Shown here in pieces: positions 51,377 through 60,929 of a stretch of 64,000 bases of DNA. Source of the stretch: Terriglobia bacterium (GTDB taxonomy: Bacteria; Acidobacteriota; Terriglobia; Terriglobales; Acidobacteriaceae); NCBI GenBank assembly GCA_020072645.1, contig JAIQGK010000016.1:82221-146220 (forward strand), in the 5' to 3' direction. The position numbers and the translations under genes are program-made. The notes below the pieces were generated by a model that saw only the letters and a list, made by a program, of their open reading frames with translations, was not told the DNA's origin and did no database searches. Position 1 is the stretch's first letter. The number at the start of each line of letters is the position of its first letter.

Positions 51377-52924
51377 TCACTGATAGGAGGAAGGAACAAA
51401 TACGAATGTTCCGAAAAAGTGATCCCAGAATATGTCAAACTCCGTACCCGTCCCATAAAGGGCTGGGTTGGGTGGATAAGGAGGGGTGCACGGATTGCCG
51501 TTACAGGCGGGGCCAATGATACTTGCTTGACCTGCGAAAGTAATGCTGTTCGTGGTCTGGTTATTCACCGCATAGACCCATGTCAATGTCTGAGATATGC
51601 TGACATTTGCCCCAAACCCCTCAAGGAAGTTTGTCCCCGAAAATGCATTTTCGACGCCATAGGTTTGTGAAAAGCTTGTTTGGCTTTGTTGCCCTTGGGT
51701 ATTCGAATTCGTCGTGCTAACCGACCAAGTTGTTTGTGGCGCGCCCTCTGTATAAGGAATATTCTGCAGATTGGAGAGCGTGAACTGTGGCGGGAGAAGA
51801 GTAAAAATTCCCGAATTGACAGAATATGTGGGACAGGTGCTTGAGCCGATCAGTGAGCTTGGTTTGCACTGCCCCCATGGATCTGCGGCTAGAATGTTGT
51901 TCAGATCATTTTGTGTGAGTCCAGGGCCTTGCCCTGAAGGCCAATTTTCGCCAGCCGCCCAAGTGCGCTGAAATTCCCCGAGAGAAGGCGCACACCGTGA
52001 ATCGCTTGTCGCGATATCCCCATTTAGACAACCTACAAGAATATCCACGATGTGGATAGGCGCCGTCGTATCCAGCGTGCTGAAGCCATAGCCGTTCCAT
52101 TGGACAATAGTACCGCTGTCGTCATTTGTTAACGTAAAAAGCATCACGGGATTAACCCATACTTTGATCAGATCGCAATCATGATCTACCCCAATGTAGT
52201 CTCCGGCCTGGGGACCGCAGTTATTATTGGGACCCGGACCGAACAGCTTGAGGCCTTGGGTGCTGGTGTAGCTGGATGTAACAGAGGAAGATGTTTGAGA
52301 TGTCTGCGTTAATGTGGTTGATTGCGTTTGTATTTGTGTTCCTCCGAAAAAGCCAGATAATCCGCTGCCGGGCGTCGTTATTTTTACCGTCTTCGTTGTG
52401 CTGTTGATAAAAGTATTTGTTATGGATGCAGTATTGCTTACGAAGTTTGTATTCGAATAATCAACAAAGCTCTTTGATCCTGGAGGAGCATAAATCACCC
52501 CAACTATCACATATTTGGGATTGATATATCCAGGGACGCTAATAGTGGCGGTTACATAGCCCGGCCCTGGCGATATAACCATTGTGAAACCGCTTCCGCT
52601 CGCAGTAATGGTTCTACCAGCGTAGGTAGCCGGGCAGCTTCCTTGCGCACGAGCGAGGCCGTCGACATAGCTCGTAAATCCGCTGAGCTGATATGTTGTA
52701 TTGTCGCTTGCAATATATTTAAAATTACTAAATGACCAGTCTGTGAAAAATGCCTCAAACCCTTTTAATCCTGTGCATGGCTCTGTATCGCCGTTCACGT
52801 TATATGTTAGAGTTCCAAGTCCATTGCCAAAACTGAAGGACTGCGTCTGGGCCATCGCGCCGGAGACGGTAAAAGCCGTACTGACGACGAATATACAGAA
52901 GAATCTTTTAAACCATAGTCTCAT
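51377..52924 (-). CDS. Large secreted protein of unknown function
   Basis: 515 residues from ATG 52924, which has AGGTAAG upstream. Signal peptide (about 1-25, ending SGAMAQ). A Cys-containing N-terminal domain with alternating hydrophobic/polar strands (about 26-190) is followed by a Thr/Ser/Gln-rich amphipathic stretch (about 200-225, TQIQTQSTTLTQTSQTSSS), then a domain with several cysteines, and a C-terminal beta-rich region (FSQTYGVENAFSG, SISQTLTWVYAV, FDIFWDHFFGTFVFV). The Ser/Thr hairpin flanked by strand-rich domains recalls pore-forming proteins, but no family is recognised. AT-richer than its neighbours, with no operon partner. Confidence 0.75.
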   Translation of the reverse strand: MRLWFKRFFCIFVVSTAFTVSGAMAQTQSFSFGNGLGTLTYNVNGDTEPCTGLKGFEAFFTDWSFSNFKYIASDNTTYQLSGFTSYVDGLARAQGSCPATYAGRTITASGSGFTMVISPGPGYVTATISVPGYINPKYVIVGVIYAPPGSKSFVDYSNTNFVSNTASITNTFINSTTKTVKITTPGSGLSGFFGGTQIQTQSTTLTQTSQTSSSVTSSYTSTQGLKLFGPGPNNNCGPQAGDYIGVDHDCDLIKVWVNPVMLFTLTNDDSGTIVQWNGYGFSTLDTTAPIHIVDILVGCLNGDIATSDSRCAPSLGEFQRTWAAGENWPSGQGPGLTQNDLNNILAADPWGQCKPSSLIGSSTCPTYSVNSGIFTLLPPQFTLSNLQNIPYTEGAPQTTWSVSTTNSNTQGQQSQTSFSQTYGVENAFSGTNFLEGFGANVSISQTLTWVYAVNNQTTNSITFAGQASIIGPACNGNPCTPPYPPNPALYGTGTEFDIFWDHFFGTFVFVPSSYQ

Positions 52925-53767
52925 AATGCTTACCTGATATTTACCTTTCATGTCTAGCAATTCACCAGTGTGCGTCCCAATTTAACTTCTAGCCTTGATG
53001 CCGATCTGTGACACTGGTCACAATCTGTTGCGGGGGCGCGCAACGATATATGGGTAATCTTAAAAAGCACTAATCCAAATCAAGGAGCATGGTTGAAACC
53101 CACACATCAATAAATAGTGATCCTGAATGCCCGACGCGACAAAAAGTAGTCAAGCCAGCCCCTCTGGTACAAACCCAGATGGTCAGCGGATAGTAGTCTG
53201 TTGTTGCTTATTTTGAGTGAAATTGGAGGCGGGCTTCGTGCGCCTGACGTACTTGCAGTCGAATATGTAGCTCTGAAAGCATCACGTCTCAACAGCTTTC
53301 CACACGCGGAAAAGTTTTGGTATTGCAAGGAGTTCCAACGAGGAGCGCCGGGGTAGAGCAACCTAAATCCCGGGACCCGGTGCCCTACCAGCCGAGCCAC
53401 TCCCCCGAAACAGGGCGCGTAAAAACGAGAAGCCTGACCTTTCCCGCTTGCTCTGACTTAGTTTTCGGGGTTGCTCGAATTTGCTTTTTGGCCAATGTAC
53501 CGATTTCTAGCCAACGGAAACTGGACGTTTGAGGATTGGCGTTCGAGCAGATATCAGCAGGAACTCAGGTGCATCATTGCGGCCAGATTCTTACATTTGA
53601 AGAGAGAAGAACGATGAACTTATTCACAATTATTCGTCCCAAAGATCCGGTAAGGTGAGATAGCCTCAGGGGGCGGAATGCGCCACGGTCTTTGAAAAAC
53701 ATAGCAGTCAGCAGTGATCGGGAAAGGAAAAACCTTACCACGGCCCACGGATGATCGCGCGCAGCTT
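52925..53767. other. Gene-free stretch
   Basis: No frame with a ribosome site or protein-like composition. Near 53340-53410 the minus strand reads GGGGGAGTGGCTCGGCTGGT followed by AGGGC, which resembles the 5' half of a tRNA, but the rest does not close a cloverleaf. Confidence 0.45.
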
Positions 53768-53845
53768 TAGTACGGTTCCTTCAACGCGGAAAGCTGCTGG
53801 CGATGGCGCCCAGAGAAAGGGCAAAGCCTACTAACATCGCGAATA
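53768..53845 (-). pseudogene. Chimeric relic: LytTR gene tail joined to a secreted-protein signal region
   Basis: Bases 53768-53807 repeat the last 40 bases of the LytTR gene (54842-54881, one mismatch), and 53800-53845 repeat 51142-51187 from the small secreted protein gene (three mismatches). The two copies share the eight bases GCGATGGC at the junction. No start codon, signal or full domain remains. Confidence 0.8.
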
Positions 53846-54024
53846 ACCGGGCAGCAACTTGCAACCAGCTCACATTGCAAGCTGCTGCTTGTGAGTTGCT
53901 GCCGGCAGAACCGGCAGCAACGGCAGAAAGAAAAGAGAGGAACCCCGACAAGCTGCGTACCTGATGCAACTTGGCCATTCACCAGTTACGTCCTAATAAA
54001 TAAGTGGTTCAAGGGGGAAAATAG

Positions 54025-54774
54025 ATGAAACAAATCATTGCAGCACTCATAGCGGCTCCGCTCCTGGCTTTCATGGGCGGATGCTCGCAGCATCACGTGG
54101 CTACAACCGCCAGCGGCAAAACTGTCTACGGCGAACAGGCCCAGATCGTGGGACGGCTGCGCAACGCCGGAGACGATCTGAAACAACTGATGAGCGCGCC
54201 CGATAACGCCATTCCTCAAGATGTTTTGGCCGATGCCAAATGCATCGCCGTGGTTCCAGACATGGTAAAAGGCGGATTCGTTTTTGGCGCAAATCATGGT
54301 CGTGGCGTTGCCACATGCCGCACCGGAAACGGCTGGAGCCAGCCTGCATTCTTTGCCATTACGGGTGGAACGTGGGGAGCCCAGATCGGCCTGGAGTCGG
54401 TGGATCTGGTGATGGTATTCCTGGGCGATGCGGGCATGCAGCAGCTATTGTCTTCGCAATTCAAATTAGGGGCGGAAGCTGGAGTCGCGGGTGGCCCTGT
54501 GGGACGTGAAGCGCAGGCCAGCACTGATTGGAAGCTGAAAAATAAGATCCTCGTGTACTCGCGCACCAAAGGATTGTTTGCTGGTATTGACCTGAGCGGC
54601 GCGGCAGTGAAACCGGATGATGATTCCACCCGCGCATATTACGGAAAGCTGGTTTCGTCCCATGAGACGCTGATGGGTCAGGGACCGCGTAATGACAACT
54701 CGAATCTCTTCCTTTCAGACGTGAGAGAAGCATTCCGCGAATCCAAAACCAAGGAAGCGGCAAGTTCCAGATAG
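54025..54774 (+). CDS. SYLF/YSC84-domain lipoprotein
   Basis: 249 residues. The signal ends in the lipobox FMGGC (Cys20), so it is probably lipid-anchored. The body is a SYLF domain: AKCIAVVPDMVKGGFVFGANHGRGV (about 72-96), GGTWGAQIGLESVDLVMVF, LGAEAGVAGGPVGREAQAS and SRTKGLFAGIDLSGAAVKPDDD. SYLF domains bind phosphoinositides in eukaryotes; in bacteria they are small exported lipid-binding proteins. A perfect terminator follows. Confidence 0.92.
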   Translation: MKQIIAALIAAPLLAFMGGCSQHHVATTASGKTVYGEQAQIVGRLRNAGDDLKQLMSAPDNAIPQDVLADAKCIAVVPDMVKGGFVFGANHGRGVATCRTGNGWSQPAFFAITGGTWGAQIGLESVDLVMVFLGDAGMQQLLSSQFKLGAEAGVAGGPVGREAQASTDWKLKNKILVYSRTKGLFAGIDLSGAAVKPDDDSTRAYYGKLVSSHETLMGQGPRNDNSNLFLSDVREAFRESKTKEAASSR

Positions 54775-54793
54775 CTGCTTTTAACAAACAAAA

Positions 54794-54820
54794 GGGCGCG
54801 CTTTGCGGGCGCGCCCTTTT
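54794..54820. terminator. Bidirectional terminator between SYLF and LytTR genes
   Basis: GGGCGCGC and GCGCGCCC pair perfectly around a seven-base loop, with AAA before and TTTTTT after, so it can serve both the plus-strand SYLF gene and the convergent LytTR gene. Confidence 0.85.
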
Positions 54821-54840
54821 TCTCTCTGGCCTTGTGAGTT

Positions 54841-55197
54841 CTAGTACGGTTCCTTCAATGCGGAAAGCTGCTGGCGATGGCTGCGGCTAAGCGTGACCTG
54901 CTTGCCGGAAACAAGCGTCACCAGATATTTGCCGCTGAATGACCGTCGCAGCTCATGAATGCGGTTGCGGTTCACGATGACGGAGCGATGGATACGGACA
55001 AAGTCGCGCTCCGGCAACCGTGTTTCCATGGTGCTTAGTTTCTCGCGCACGCGATAGTGTGCCTCTCCCGCATGCACACGCACATAGTTGCCCGATGCTT
55101 CAAAGTATTCGACTTCATCAAGCGGGACAAACACTGTCCGTCCGCTTTCCTTGATCGGTAATCTGCCGCTGGTTACTGCGCCTTCTAATGTGCTCAT
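54841..55197 (-). CDS. Stand-alone LytTR DNA-binding protein
   Basis: 118 residues consisting of one LytTR domain: DEVEYFEASGNYVRVHAG (about 27-44), REKLSTMETRLPERDFVRIHRSVIVNRNRIHEL (about 52-84) and YLVTLVSGKQVTLSRSHRQQL at the C-terminus. There is no receiver domain and no neighbouring histidine kinase, so it acts without an attached phospho-receiver. Beta-type DNA binding to direct repeats is typical. Its 3' end is copied at 53768. Confidence 0.92.
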   Translation of the reverse strand: MSTLEGAVTSGRLPIKESGRTVFVPLDEVEYFEASGNYVRVHAGEAHYRVREKLSTMETRLPERDFVRIHRSVIVNRNRIHELRRSFSGKYLVTLVSGKQVTLSRSHRQQLSALKEPY

Positions 55198-55607
55198 ACA
55201 CTACACCTGGCTCGCTTCCTCTGGCGTGTTAGACGAAGTGGGAGAGAAATGGTCACAAATATTTTTTCAGGGAAGTTAGATCTTAATTTCGGGCAATGCA
55301 CCATTAAGTGATTGGTAGATGCATTCATAGCCAGATTTCCCAGAATGTGTAGATCGCGCCACGGTGGCTTTCCAAAAATGAAAGCATCTCATCACTTTTG
55401 GCGGAGATGCGTCGCAGCACGATTTTTACGGGCTTTCGCTGAGCTCTCCTGAACACTTTTTCCATACTTTTCATCATTGCGGATTTGCCTTTCGTCACAA
55501 GGCGCGCACCAGCTTCTCCGGCAGAGTGCATTGGAATGGCAATTGCATTCCTGAATGTCAACTGCGCAAGCCGTGAATGCATTGGCGCAGCTTCATAGGA
55601 GAAGCAC
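55198..55607 (+). other. Control region between LytTR gene and TonB receptor
   Basis: 410 bases between divergent genes. A minus-strand frame (55325-55609) lacks a ribosome site and starts inside the receptor's start region. AGGAGAAGCAC lies just before the receptor ATG as its ribosome site. No clear operator is visible to me. Confidence 0.4.
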
Positions 55608-58600
55608 ATGAATCATCATCAACATCCAGTCAAGCGACTGGTTCTTGCCATCGCGACACTAGCTTTGCTGTGCGCGATACCATCCCTGGCACAAGTTATT
55701 AAAGGATCTATTTCCGGCACAGTCACGGATCCCCAGGGCGCGGTGGTGTCCGGCGCAACAGTGAAAGCGATCAATGACGCTACCGGCGCCACGCTCACCA
55801 CTGCCAGCGATAGTTCCGGCTCATTCCACTTCAACCTGATTCCTGTTGGCACTTACAGAGTCGAAATGACCGCAACAGGTTTCAAGACCACCGTTCAGAA
55901 CAACATTGTGGTAGCTGCGGGACGCGACAGCGGTTTGGGCGCGATTCCCCTGACCGTAGGCGAAGTAACCACAGCCGTGGAAGTCACGGCAGACGCGCCT
56001 TTAATTGAGACCACTCAGTCACAGGTGACAAACACTTTTGCCGGAACGCAGTTGAGCACGTTTGCCGGCGTCACCGAGAATCAGGGCCTCGATAACCTGG
56101 CTCTCTTCATTCCTGGCGTAGTTGCCGCGCGCGACAATGGATTTTCCAACACCAACGGCGGCACTGGATTTTCCGTGAACGGCTTGCGCGGACGCAACAA
56201 TGACCAGCAGATCGACGGCCAGAATAATAATGACAACAGCATCGGCGGTCCGGGACTTTTTGTTTCGGACACAGAGTTCGTCCAGCAATACATTCTGGTC
56301 ACCAGCCAGTTTGGTCCGGAGTACGGGCGCAATGCCGGTTCGGTGGTGAACATCATTACCAAGTCAGGTTCCAACGCCTGGCACGGCAGTATTTATGAGC
56401 ATGAGAACAATACTGTCCTCAACTCGATGACCAACTTTCAGAAGCGATTCGCGACGGACGCAAACGGTAATCCATTGACTTCGATTCCTCGCGCCAATGA
56501 CGAGTTTGGCGGGTTCACCATCGGCGGCCCCATCGTTAAGAATAAGCTGTTTTTCTTCGGCGGATTCGACCAGCAACTCATCTCGCAAAATAGCCTCTAT
56601 ACCAGCGCCGGCAATGTGCCGACGCCCAACGGCATAGCCACGCTTTCCGCATGCTTTCCCGGAAGCCAGAGCCTGCAGGCGCTAAAGTCTTTTGGTCCAT
56701 ACGCAATCTCCTCGGGTAATCCCACGCCCTTCGGCACCTTCATGGACAATAGCGATCCATCGTGCCTGGGAGTAGAGCTGGGCGGCGTGGAACGTACTTT
56801 GCCCACACATACGCACAACTTTAACTGGGTTACGCGTATGGACTGGCAACTGGGCGGCGACGCCATCACGGCACGCTACCTGTTCAATCGCGGCAACAAC
56901 TTCAACCTTGATACGGGCGATGCTGCCGCCGGATTCCCTGTGAGCGTACCCGCGCTCAGCCAGGCGATCCTGTTGAGCGATACCCATACTTTCAGTTCGC
57001 ACATAGTCAATGAACTGCGTGCGGGCTTCAACCGCTTGAATGTTGTTTTTGCCACCAACACCATTGGCACCGTGCCGTCGGACACCAACGTTGATCAGGC
57101 CATCACTCGTGCCACCTTCACAGACCAGAGTCTCTTGCCTTTCGGTTTGAACGGCGTGTTTCCTGAAGGGCGCATCGTAAACACCTGGCAAGGGCAGGAC
57201 AACCTGAACTGGGTCAAGGGCAAGCATACCTTCAAGGCCGGCGTGAACTATACATATCAGCGTTCGCCTAACACGTTCCTGCCTAACCTCAACGGCGCGT
57301 TCCGCTTTGCAGACTGGCAGGCATTCGCCGCGAACACGCCCAATCGCGTTCGCATTGCCGCTGGAACTCCGACTTTGGATTTCCGCGAGCATGATACCTT
57401 CCTTTATGCCGGCGATGATTGGAAAATCCGCCAGAACCTCACTCTGAACCTCGGCTTGACCTGGACCTATTATGGACAGCCGGCCAATCTGTTCAACGAC
57501 CTGACGACCCAGCGTGAAAGCAATCCGGCTACCGCGTTCTGGCGTCAGGACATTCCGCTTTCAGAGCGCACCTCTCCCAAGCTCGACGCCCCAACCAAAA
57601 GCTTCGGGCCTAGCTTTGGATTTGCGTATACGCCAAGCTGGGGAGGCTTCCTGACCGGGCATGGTAAAACCGTGCTCCGCGGCGGCTACCGGTTGCTGTA
57701 TGATCCGCCCTTCTACAACATCTATCTCAACATCGCCAACTCCGCTCCGGTGGTTTTCCTGAACACCTTTACCGGTTCGCAGATCACGCCCAGCATGATT
57801 CTGCCTGCGCATCCGTTTGGTCCGGACGTAAGGGCTGAGCTCTCTCCGCAGTTGCAGAAGCTGGTCTTCGATCCACGCAGCCTCGGCGCTGGTGAAGTAA
57901 CCATCTCTAACAACTTTGGTCCGGACAAAGTGAACAGCTGGAATTTTGGTCTGGAGCGTGAAATTACCCGCAACTCCGCCATGGAACTGCGTTACGTGGG
58001 CAATCACGCTTATAACCTTTTCCAGACTGTGAACGGCAATCCCATTGTTACCGGCAATTCCACCGCGCCTGCCGGACTCACCGGCTGCACCAGTTCGCAG
58101 GTGCTGCTTGGTCCGGGACAGACAACAAACCCCGCGCTGGGCCGTGCCGATTGTTCCAAAGGCCTGGTGCTGGAGCGTAACAACGGCGGGTTCTCCAATT
58201 ACAGCGGATTGCAAGCCGAGTTCCGCGCCAACAATCTTTTCAAACAGCTCGGCGTGCGTGCTGCTTATACCTACAGCCGTACTCTCGATAACGTAAGCGA
58301 AATCTTCAGTTCGGGAGTCGCAGGCAATACGCTCGCCTTTGCCCAGAACCCGTGGGACACAGGCCGCGGCGAGTATTCCTTCTCCGGCCTGGATGTTCCG
58401 CATCAATTCTCCATTGCAGCCACGGAACAACTACCCTTCTTCACGGGCCAGCATGGACTTTTCGGCCATGTGCTGGGAGGCTGGTCTGTTTCAGCCAACT
58501 ACATATGGGCGTCTGGCCAGCGTTACACGCCGCTGCAAACCTTTGCTGAAGCTGCTTTAACCGCTCCCAGCAACAACTATGACTTCACATGGCTGGCAAA

Positions 58601-59135
58601 TAACGTGGGAGTCGATCTGGCCCGTCCATTCGTGGGCAGCCTGAGCGCTCCCGCCAACACCGTGGGAATTTTTGCCGGTGACGCCTGCGGATTCTTTGGC
58701 AGCTCTTGCACGCTGCCGGCGAACCAGCTCGTCACTTTCAACCAGGATGTTCAGAGCGGCGTTGATGGAACGCCGATCCAGCAGAACACGGTCCGTTACA
58801 TCATTAACGCCTCAACCGCGCAGAGCATTTTTGGCACTCCGTTTGGCGCGCGCCGCAACCTCTCACAGGACGCGCCCAGCAACATTGCCAATCTTGCCGT
58901 GTTCAAGAACATCAAAATGAACGAACGCGCCAGCCTGGAATTTAACGCCACGTTCCAGAATGTGTTCAATCACCCTAACTTCCAGAGCATCGATCCCAAC
59001 ATTGAAGACGTGGGGCTCACACGGGCCCAGCAGGCCCCATTTGTGGGCTTTGCCGATCCCAGTGTGACCAATGACGTGGTTGGCAATGCCCTGGGCAACC
59101 GCATTGTGCGTTTCGGACTTACCTTCAGGTTCTAA
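55608..59135 (+). CDS. TonB-dependent outer-membrane receptor with carboxypeptidase-regulatory domain (Oar-like)
   Basis: 1175 residues. Signal peptide (about 1-28, ending PSLAQ), a carboxypeptidase-regulatory/SdrD-like beta-sandwich (about 30-115, GSISGTVTDPQGAVVSGATV), a plug domain (about 130-240, including VNGLRGRNNDQQIDGQ and SQFGPEYGRNAGSVVNIITKSG), and a large beta-barrel ending in IVRFGLTFRF, with terminal Phe as expected for BAM assembly. This layout is the expanded Acidobacteria Oar-like family, thought to import large substrates such as oligosaccharides or peptides. It could be powered by the TonB-like protein at 16292 or another. A terminator follows. Confidence 0.93.
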   Translation: MNHHQHPVKRLVLAIATLALLCAIPSLAQVIKGSISGTVTDPQGAVVSGATVKAINDATGATLTTASDSSGSFHFNLIPVGTYRVEMTATGFKTTVQNNIVVAAGRDSGLGAIPLTVGEVTTAVEVTADAPLIETTQSQVTNTFAGTQLSTFAGVTENQGLDNLALFIPGVVAARDNGFSNTNGGTGFSVNGLRGRNNDQQIDGQNNNDNSIGGPGLFVSDTEFVQQYILVTSQFGPEYGRNAGSVVNIITKSGSNAWHGSIYEHENNTVLNSMTNFQKRFATDANGNPLTSIPRANDEFGGFTIGGPIVKNKLFFFGGFDQQLISQNSLYTSAGNVPTPNGIATLSACFPGSQSLQALKSFGPYAISSGNPTPFGTFMDNSDPSCLGVELGGVERTLPTHTHNFNWVTRMDWQLGGDAITARYLFNRGNNFNLDTGDAAAGFPVSVPALSQAILLSDTHTFSSHIVNELRAGFNRLNVVFATNTIGTVPSDTNVDQAITRATFTDQSLLPFGLNGVFPEGRIVNTWQGQDNLNWVKGKHTFKAGVNYTYQRSPNTFLPNLNGAFRFADWQAFAANTPNRVRIAAGTPTLDFREHDTFLYAGDDWKIRQNLTLNLGLTWTYYGQPANLFNDLTTQRESNPATAFWRQDIPLSERTSPKLDAPTKSFGPSFGFAYTPSWGGFLTGHGKTVLRGGYRLLYDPPFYNIYLNIANSAPVVFLNTFTGSQITPSMILPAHPFGPDVRAELSPQLQKLVFDPRSLGAGEVTISNNFGPDKVNSWNFGLEREITRNSAMELRYVGNHAYNLFQTVNGNPIVTGNSTAPAGLTGCTSSQVLLGPGQTTNPALGRADCSKGLVLERNNGGFSNYSGLQAEFRANNLFKQLGVRAAYTYSRTLDNVSEIFSSGVAGNTLAFAQNPWDTGRGEYSFSGLDVPHQFSIAATEQLPFFTGQHGLFGHVLGGWSVSANYIWASGQRYTPLQTFAEAALTAPSNNYDFTWLANNVGVDLARPFVGSLSAPANTVGIFAGDACGFFGSSCTLPANQLVTFNQDVQSGVDGTPIQQNTVRYIINASTAQSIFGTPFGARRNLSQDAPSNIANLAVFKNIKMNERASLEFNATFQNVFNHPNFQSIDPNIEDVGLTRAQQAPFVGFADPSVTNDVVGNALGNRIVRFGLTFRF

Positions 59136-59158
59136 CCTCCGGGCAAGTTGCTTCTTCA

Positions 59159-59189
59159 CCCGCCGGATTTCCCGTCCGGCGGGTTTTTT
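59159..59189 (+). terminator. Terminator after the TonB receptor
   Basis: CCCGCCGGA and TCCGGCGGG pair perfectly around a seven-base loop, followed by six T residues. Confidence 0.85.
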
Positions 59190-59284
59190 ATTCGCCACGT
59201 TTGCACATGACTGTCTGCTCCACTCGGAGCAGCACTATTGCGCATAGGCTTTTACCTCAAGCTGGGTTAAGCTGTGCCTGAACC

Positions 59285-60901
59285 ATGCCCATCAGTCTTC
59301 CTAAGCCACGCAGTTCGTCCGCACTGGCGGAGCTGGATGCTCTACGCGAAGAATTCCGCGCAACCATTGCCACGGCCAAAAGGCCGGCGGCTTTTTCGTC
59401 CCGCGTGGGTGTGGTCCTTTCCGGCGGCGGCGCGCGCGGCGCTTATGAAGCCGGCGTGCTCATGGCTTTTCAGGACGCGCAGGTTCCCACTCACATCATC
59501 GCTGCCACATCCGTTGGCAGCATCAACGCCGCATCTTACGCCGCCCATGCCGAAGGTTTTGTCGGAAAGGCAGAGCATCTGATCGATGCCTGGCTTGAGC
59601 TTACGCCCGCCACGCTCGGCATTGACTGGTCGCGTTACATCTTTCTTCTCGCCGGACTGATCGCGGCCTCGGCCGGCGTTGGCAACTTTCTCTGGCTATG
59701 GATGCAGGACCGCGGCATCTTCCTGCAGACATCTCATCCGATGTTCACCTGGTTCGCGCTGGCCATCGCCGGCATTTCCATTTTGCTTTTTGCCGACAAG
59801 CTTTCTTACATCGGTTACGTCGGCGTTAAATACGTCCGCAAGCATGATTGGGAACCGGACTGGCGCAAGACCTGGGTTTCCATCGGCGCCAACGTGCTGG
59901 TGTGGGGCTTTATCGTGCTGTTTGTGGCCTTCACCTATATCCACCTGCCGCTCAATGACAACGGCTCTTTCCGCATCACGCCCCGTGTGCCCATGTTCTT
60001 TGCCATCCTGATTGCGCTGGGGCTGTATCGTTTATTGCAAGACCCGCTCAGCAAACTCAGTCACCGCTTTCTGCGCATGCCATTGCGCACAGGCTTGTTC
60101 AACAATTTCGATCGCATTAAGTTTCTGCGCGCGCGCATTCCAGATGACAAGCTGCGCAACTCCGCCATCCGCGTGATCATGACCGCCACCGATATCCAGC
60201 GCGGTCTTGCCCGCTTCTTCTCCAATGCCACGGTTGAAGCCCTGGCCAACGATCCCGGCGTCCATGAAGAATTTGTTCGCCGTGAAGTTGAGAGCCCGCA
60301 GGACCTGGTGCTGGCCGCGGTAGCCTCTTCCGCTTACACATTTGCCTATGAGGCCGTTACCATGGATGGCCGCTTGTGGACCGATGGTGGCATCATGACC
60401 AACCAGCCGGTGCTGCCCGCGCTGCGCCTGGGCGCCGATGTGCTCTTCCTCGTCCTGATCGCGCCGCTCGAAAACGCAGGCGCGGACCAGACGGATGCCA
60501 TCAAGACGTTTCTCGATGTCGGCGTGCATGCCGTGGACATCCTTATCTCCAAGAACTTCAAGTCGGATATTGCCATGCTCAGCAGCTTCAACCGCCTGTG
60601 CACGGTGTATGCCGCTGAGTTGGGCGTTAAGCCGGAGCAAGTGGAACTGGAAATCGGCAGCCAGTTTTATCGCTTTGTGAAGTTCTTCAACATTGCGCCG
60701 CCCAAGCCGCTGGCGGCGGACGCGCTGGACTTCGACAGTGAAATCATCAGCCCCATCATCGTCCAGGGATACCGCGACGCCCGCGCCGTGATACAGGAAT
60801 ATCTGGAGTACGAATGTTCCCGCCCCGCGCGCGACTCACGCCGCATCGTCCGGCTGGCCGTGGAGCGCCCGGAAGGGAATTTCCGCGTCACCGGACGCTG
60901 A
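59285..60901 (+). CDS. Patatin-like phospholipase with inserted membrane domain
   Basis: 538 residues. The oxyanion hole is VVLSGGGARGAYEAGVL (about 38-54), the Ser nucleophile is in AATSVGSINAAS (about 73-84, an AxSxG variant of GxSxG), and the dyad Asp is in DGGIMTNQP (about 364-372). Between nucleophile and Asp lie four membrane helices (about 119-140, 150-170, 195-218, 230-252), so the lipase domain is split by a membrane insertion. C-terminal ~150 residues are helical. Likely an inner-membrane lipid acyl hydrolase. Confidence 0.9.
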   Translation: MPISLPKPRSSSALAELDALREEFRATIATAKRPAAFSSRVGVVLSGGGARGAYEAGVLMAFQDAQVPTHIIAATSVGSINAASYAAHAEGFVGKAEHLIDAWLELTPATLGIDWSRYIFLLAGLIAASAGVGNFLWLWMQDRGIFLQTSHPMFTWFALAIAGISILLFADKLSYIGYVGVKYVRKHDWEPDWRKTWVSIGANVLVWGFIVLFVAFTYIHLPLNDNGSFRITPRVPMFFAILIALGLYRLLQDPLSKLSHRFLRMPLRTGLFNNFDRIKFLRARIPDDKLRNSAIRVIMTATDIQRGLARFFSNATVEALANDPGVHEEFVRREVESPQDLVLAAVASSAYTFAYEAVTMDGRLWTDGGIMTNQPVLPALRLGADVLFLVLIAPLENAGADQTDAIKTFLDVGVHAVDILISKNFKSDIAMLSSFNRLCTVYAAELGVKPEQVELEIGSQFYRFVKFFNIAPPKPLAADALDFDSEIISPIIVQGYRDARAVIQEYLEYECSRPARDSRRIVRLAVERPEGNFRVTGR

Positions 60902-60929
60902 AGTTCATTCGATCTGTTCCTGAATCTTA

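Noticed and set aside
53340..53410. tRNA-like sequence on the minus strand (acceptor- and D-arm-like 5' half)
   Set aside because: The 5' half resembles a tRNA, but the anticodon and T-arm do not pair and the 3' acceptor strand does not match, so no cloverleaf closes.
55325..55609. 94-codon minus-strand frame upstream of the TonB receptor
   Set aside because: It starts inside the receptor's start codon region, lacks a ribosome site and has no recognisable features.
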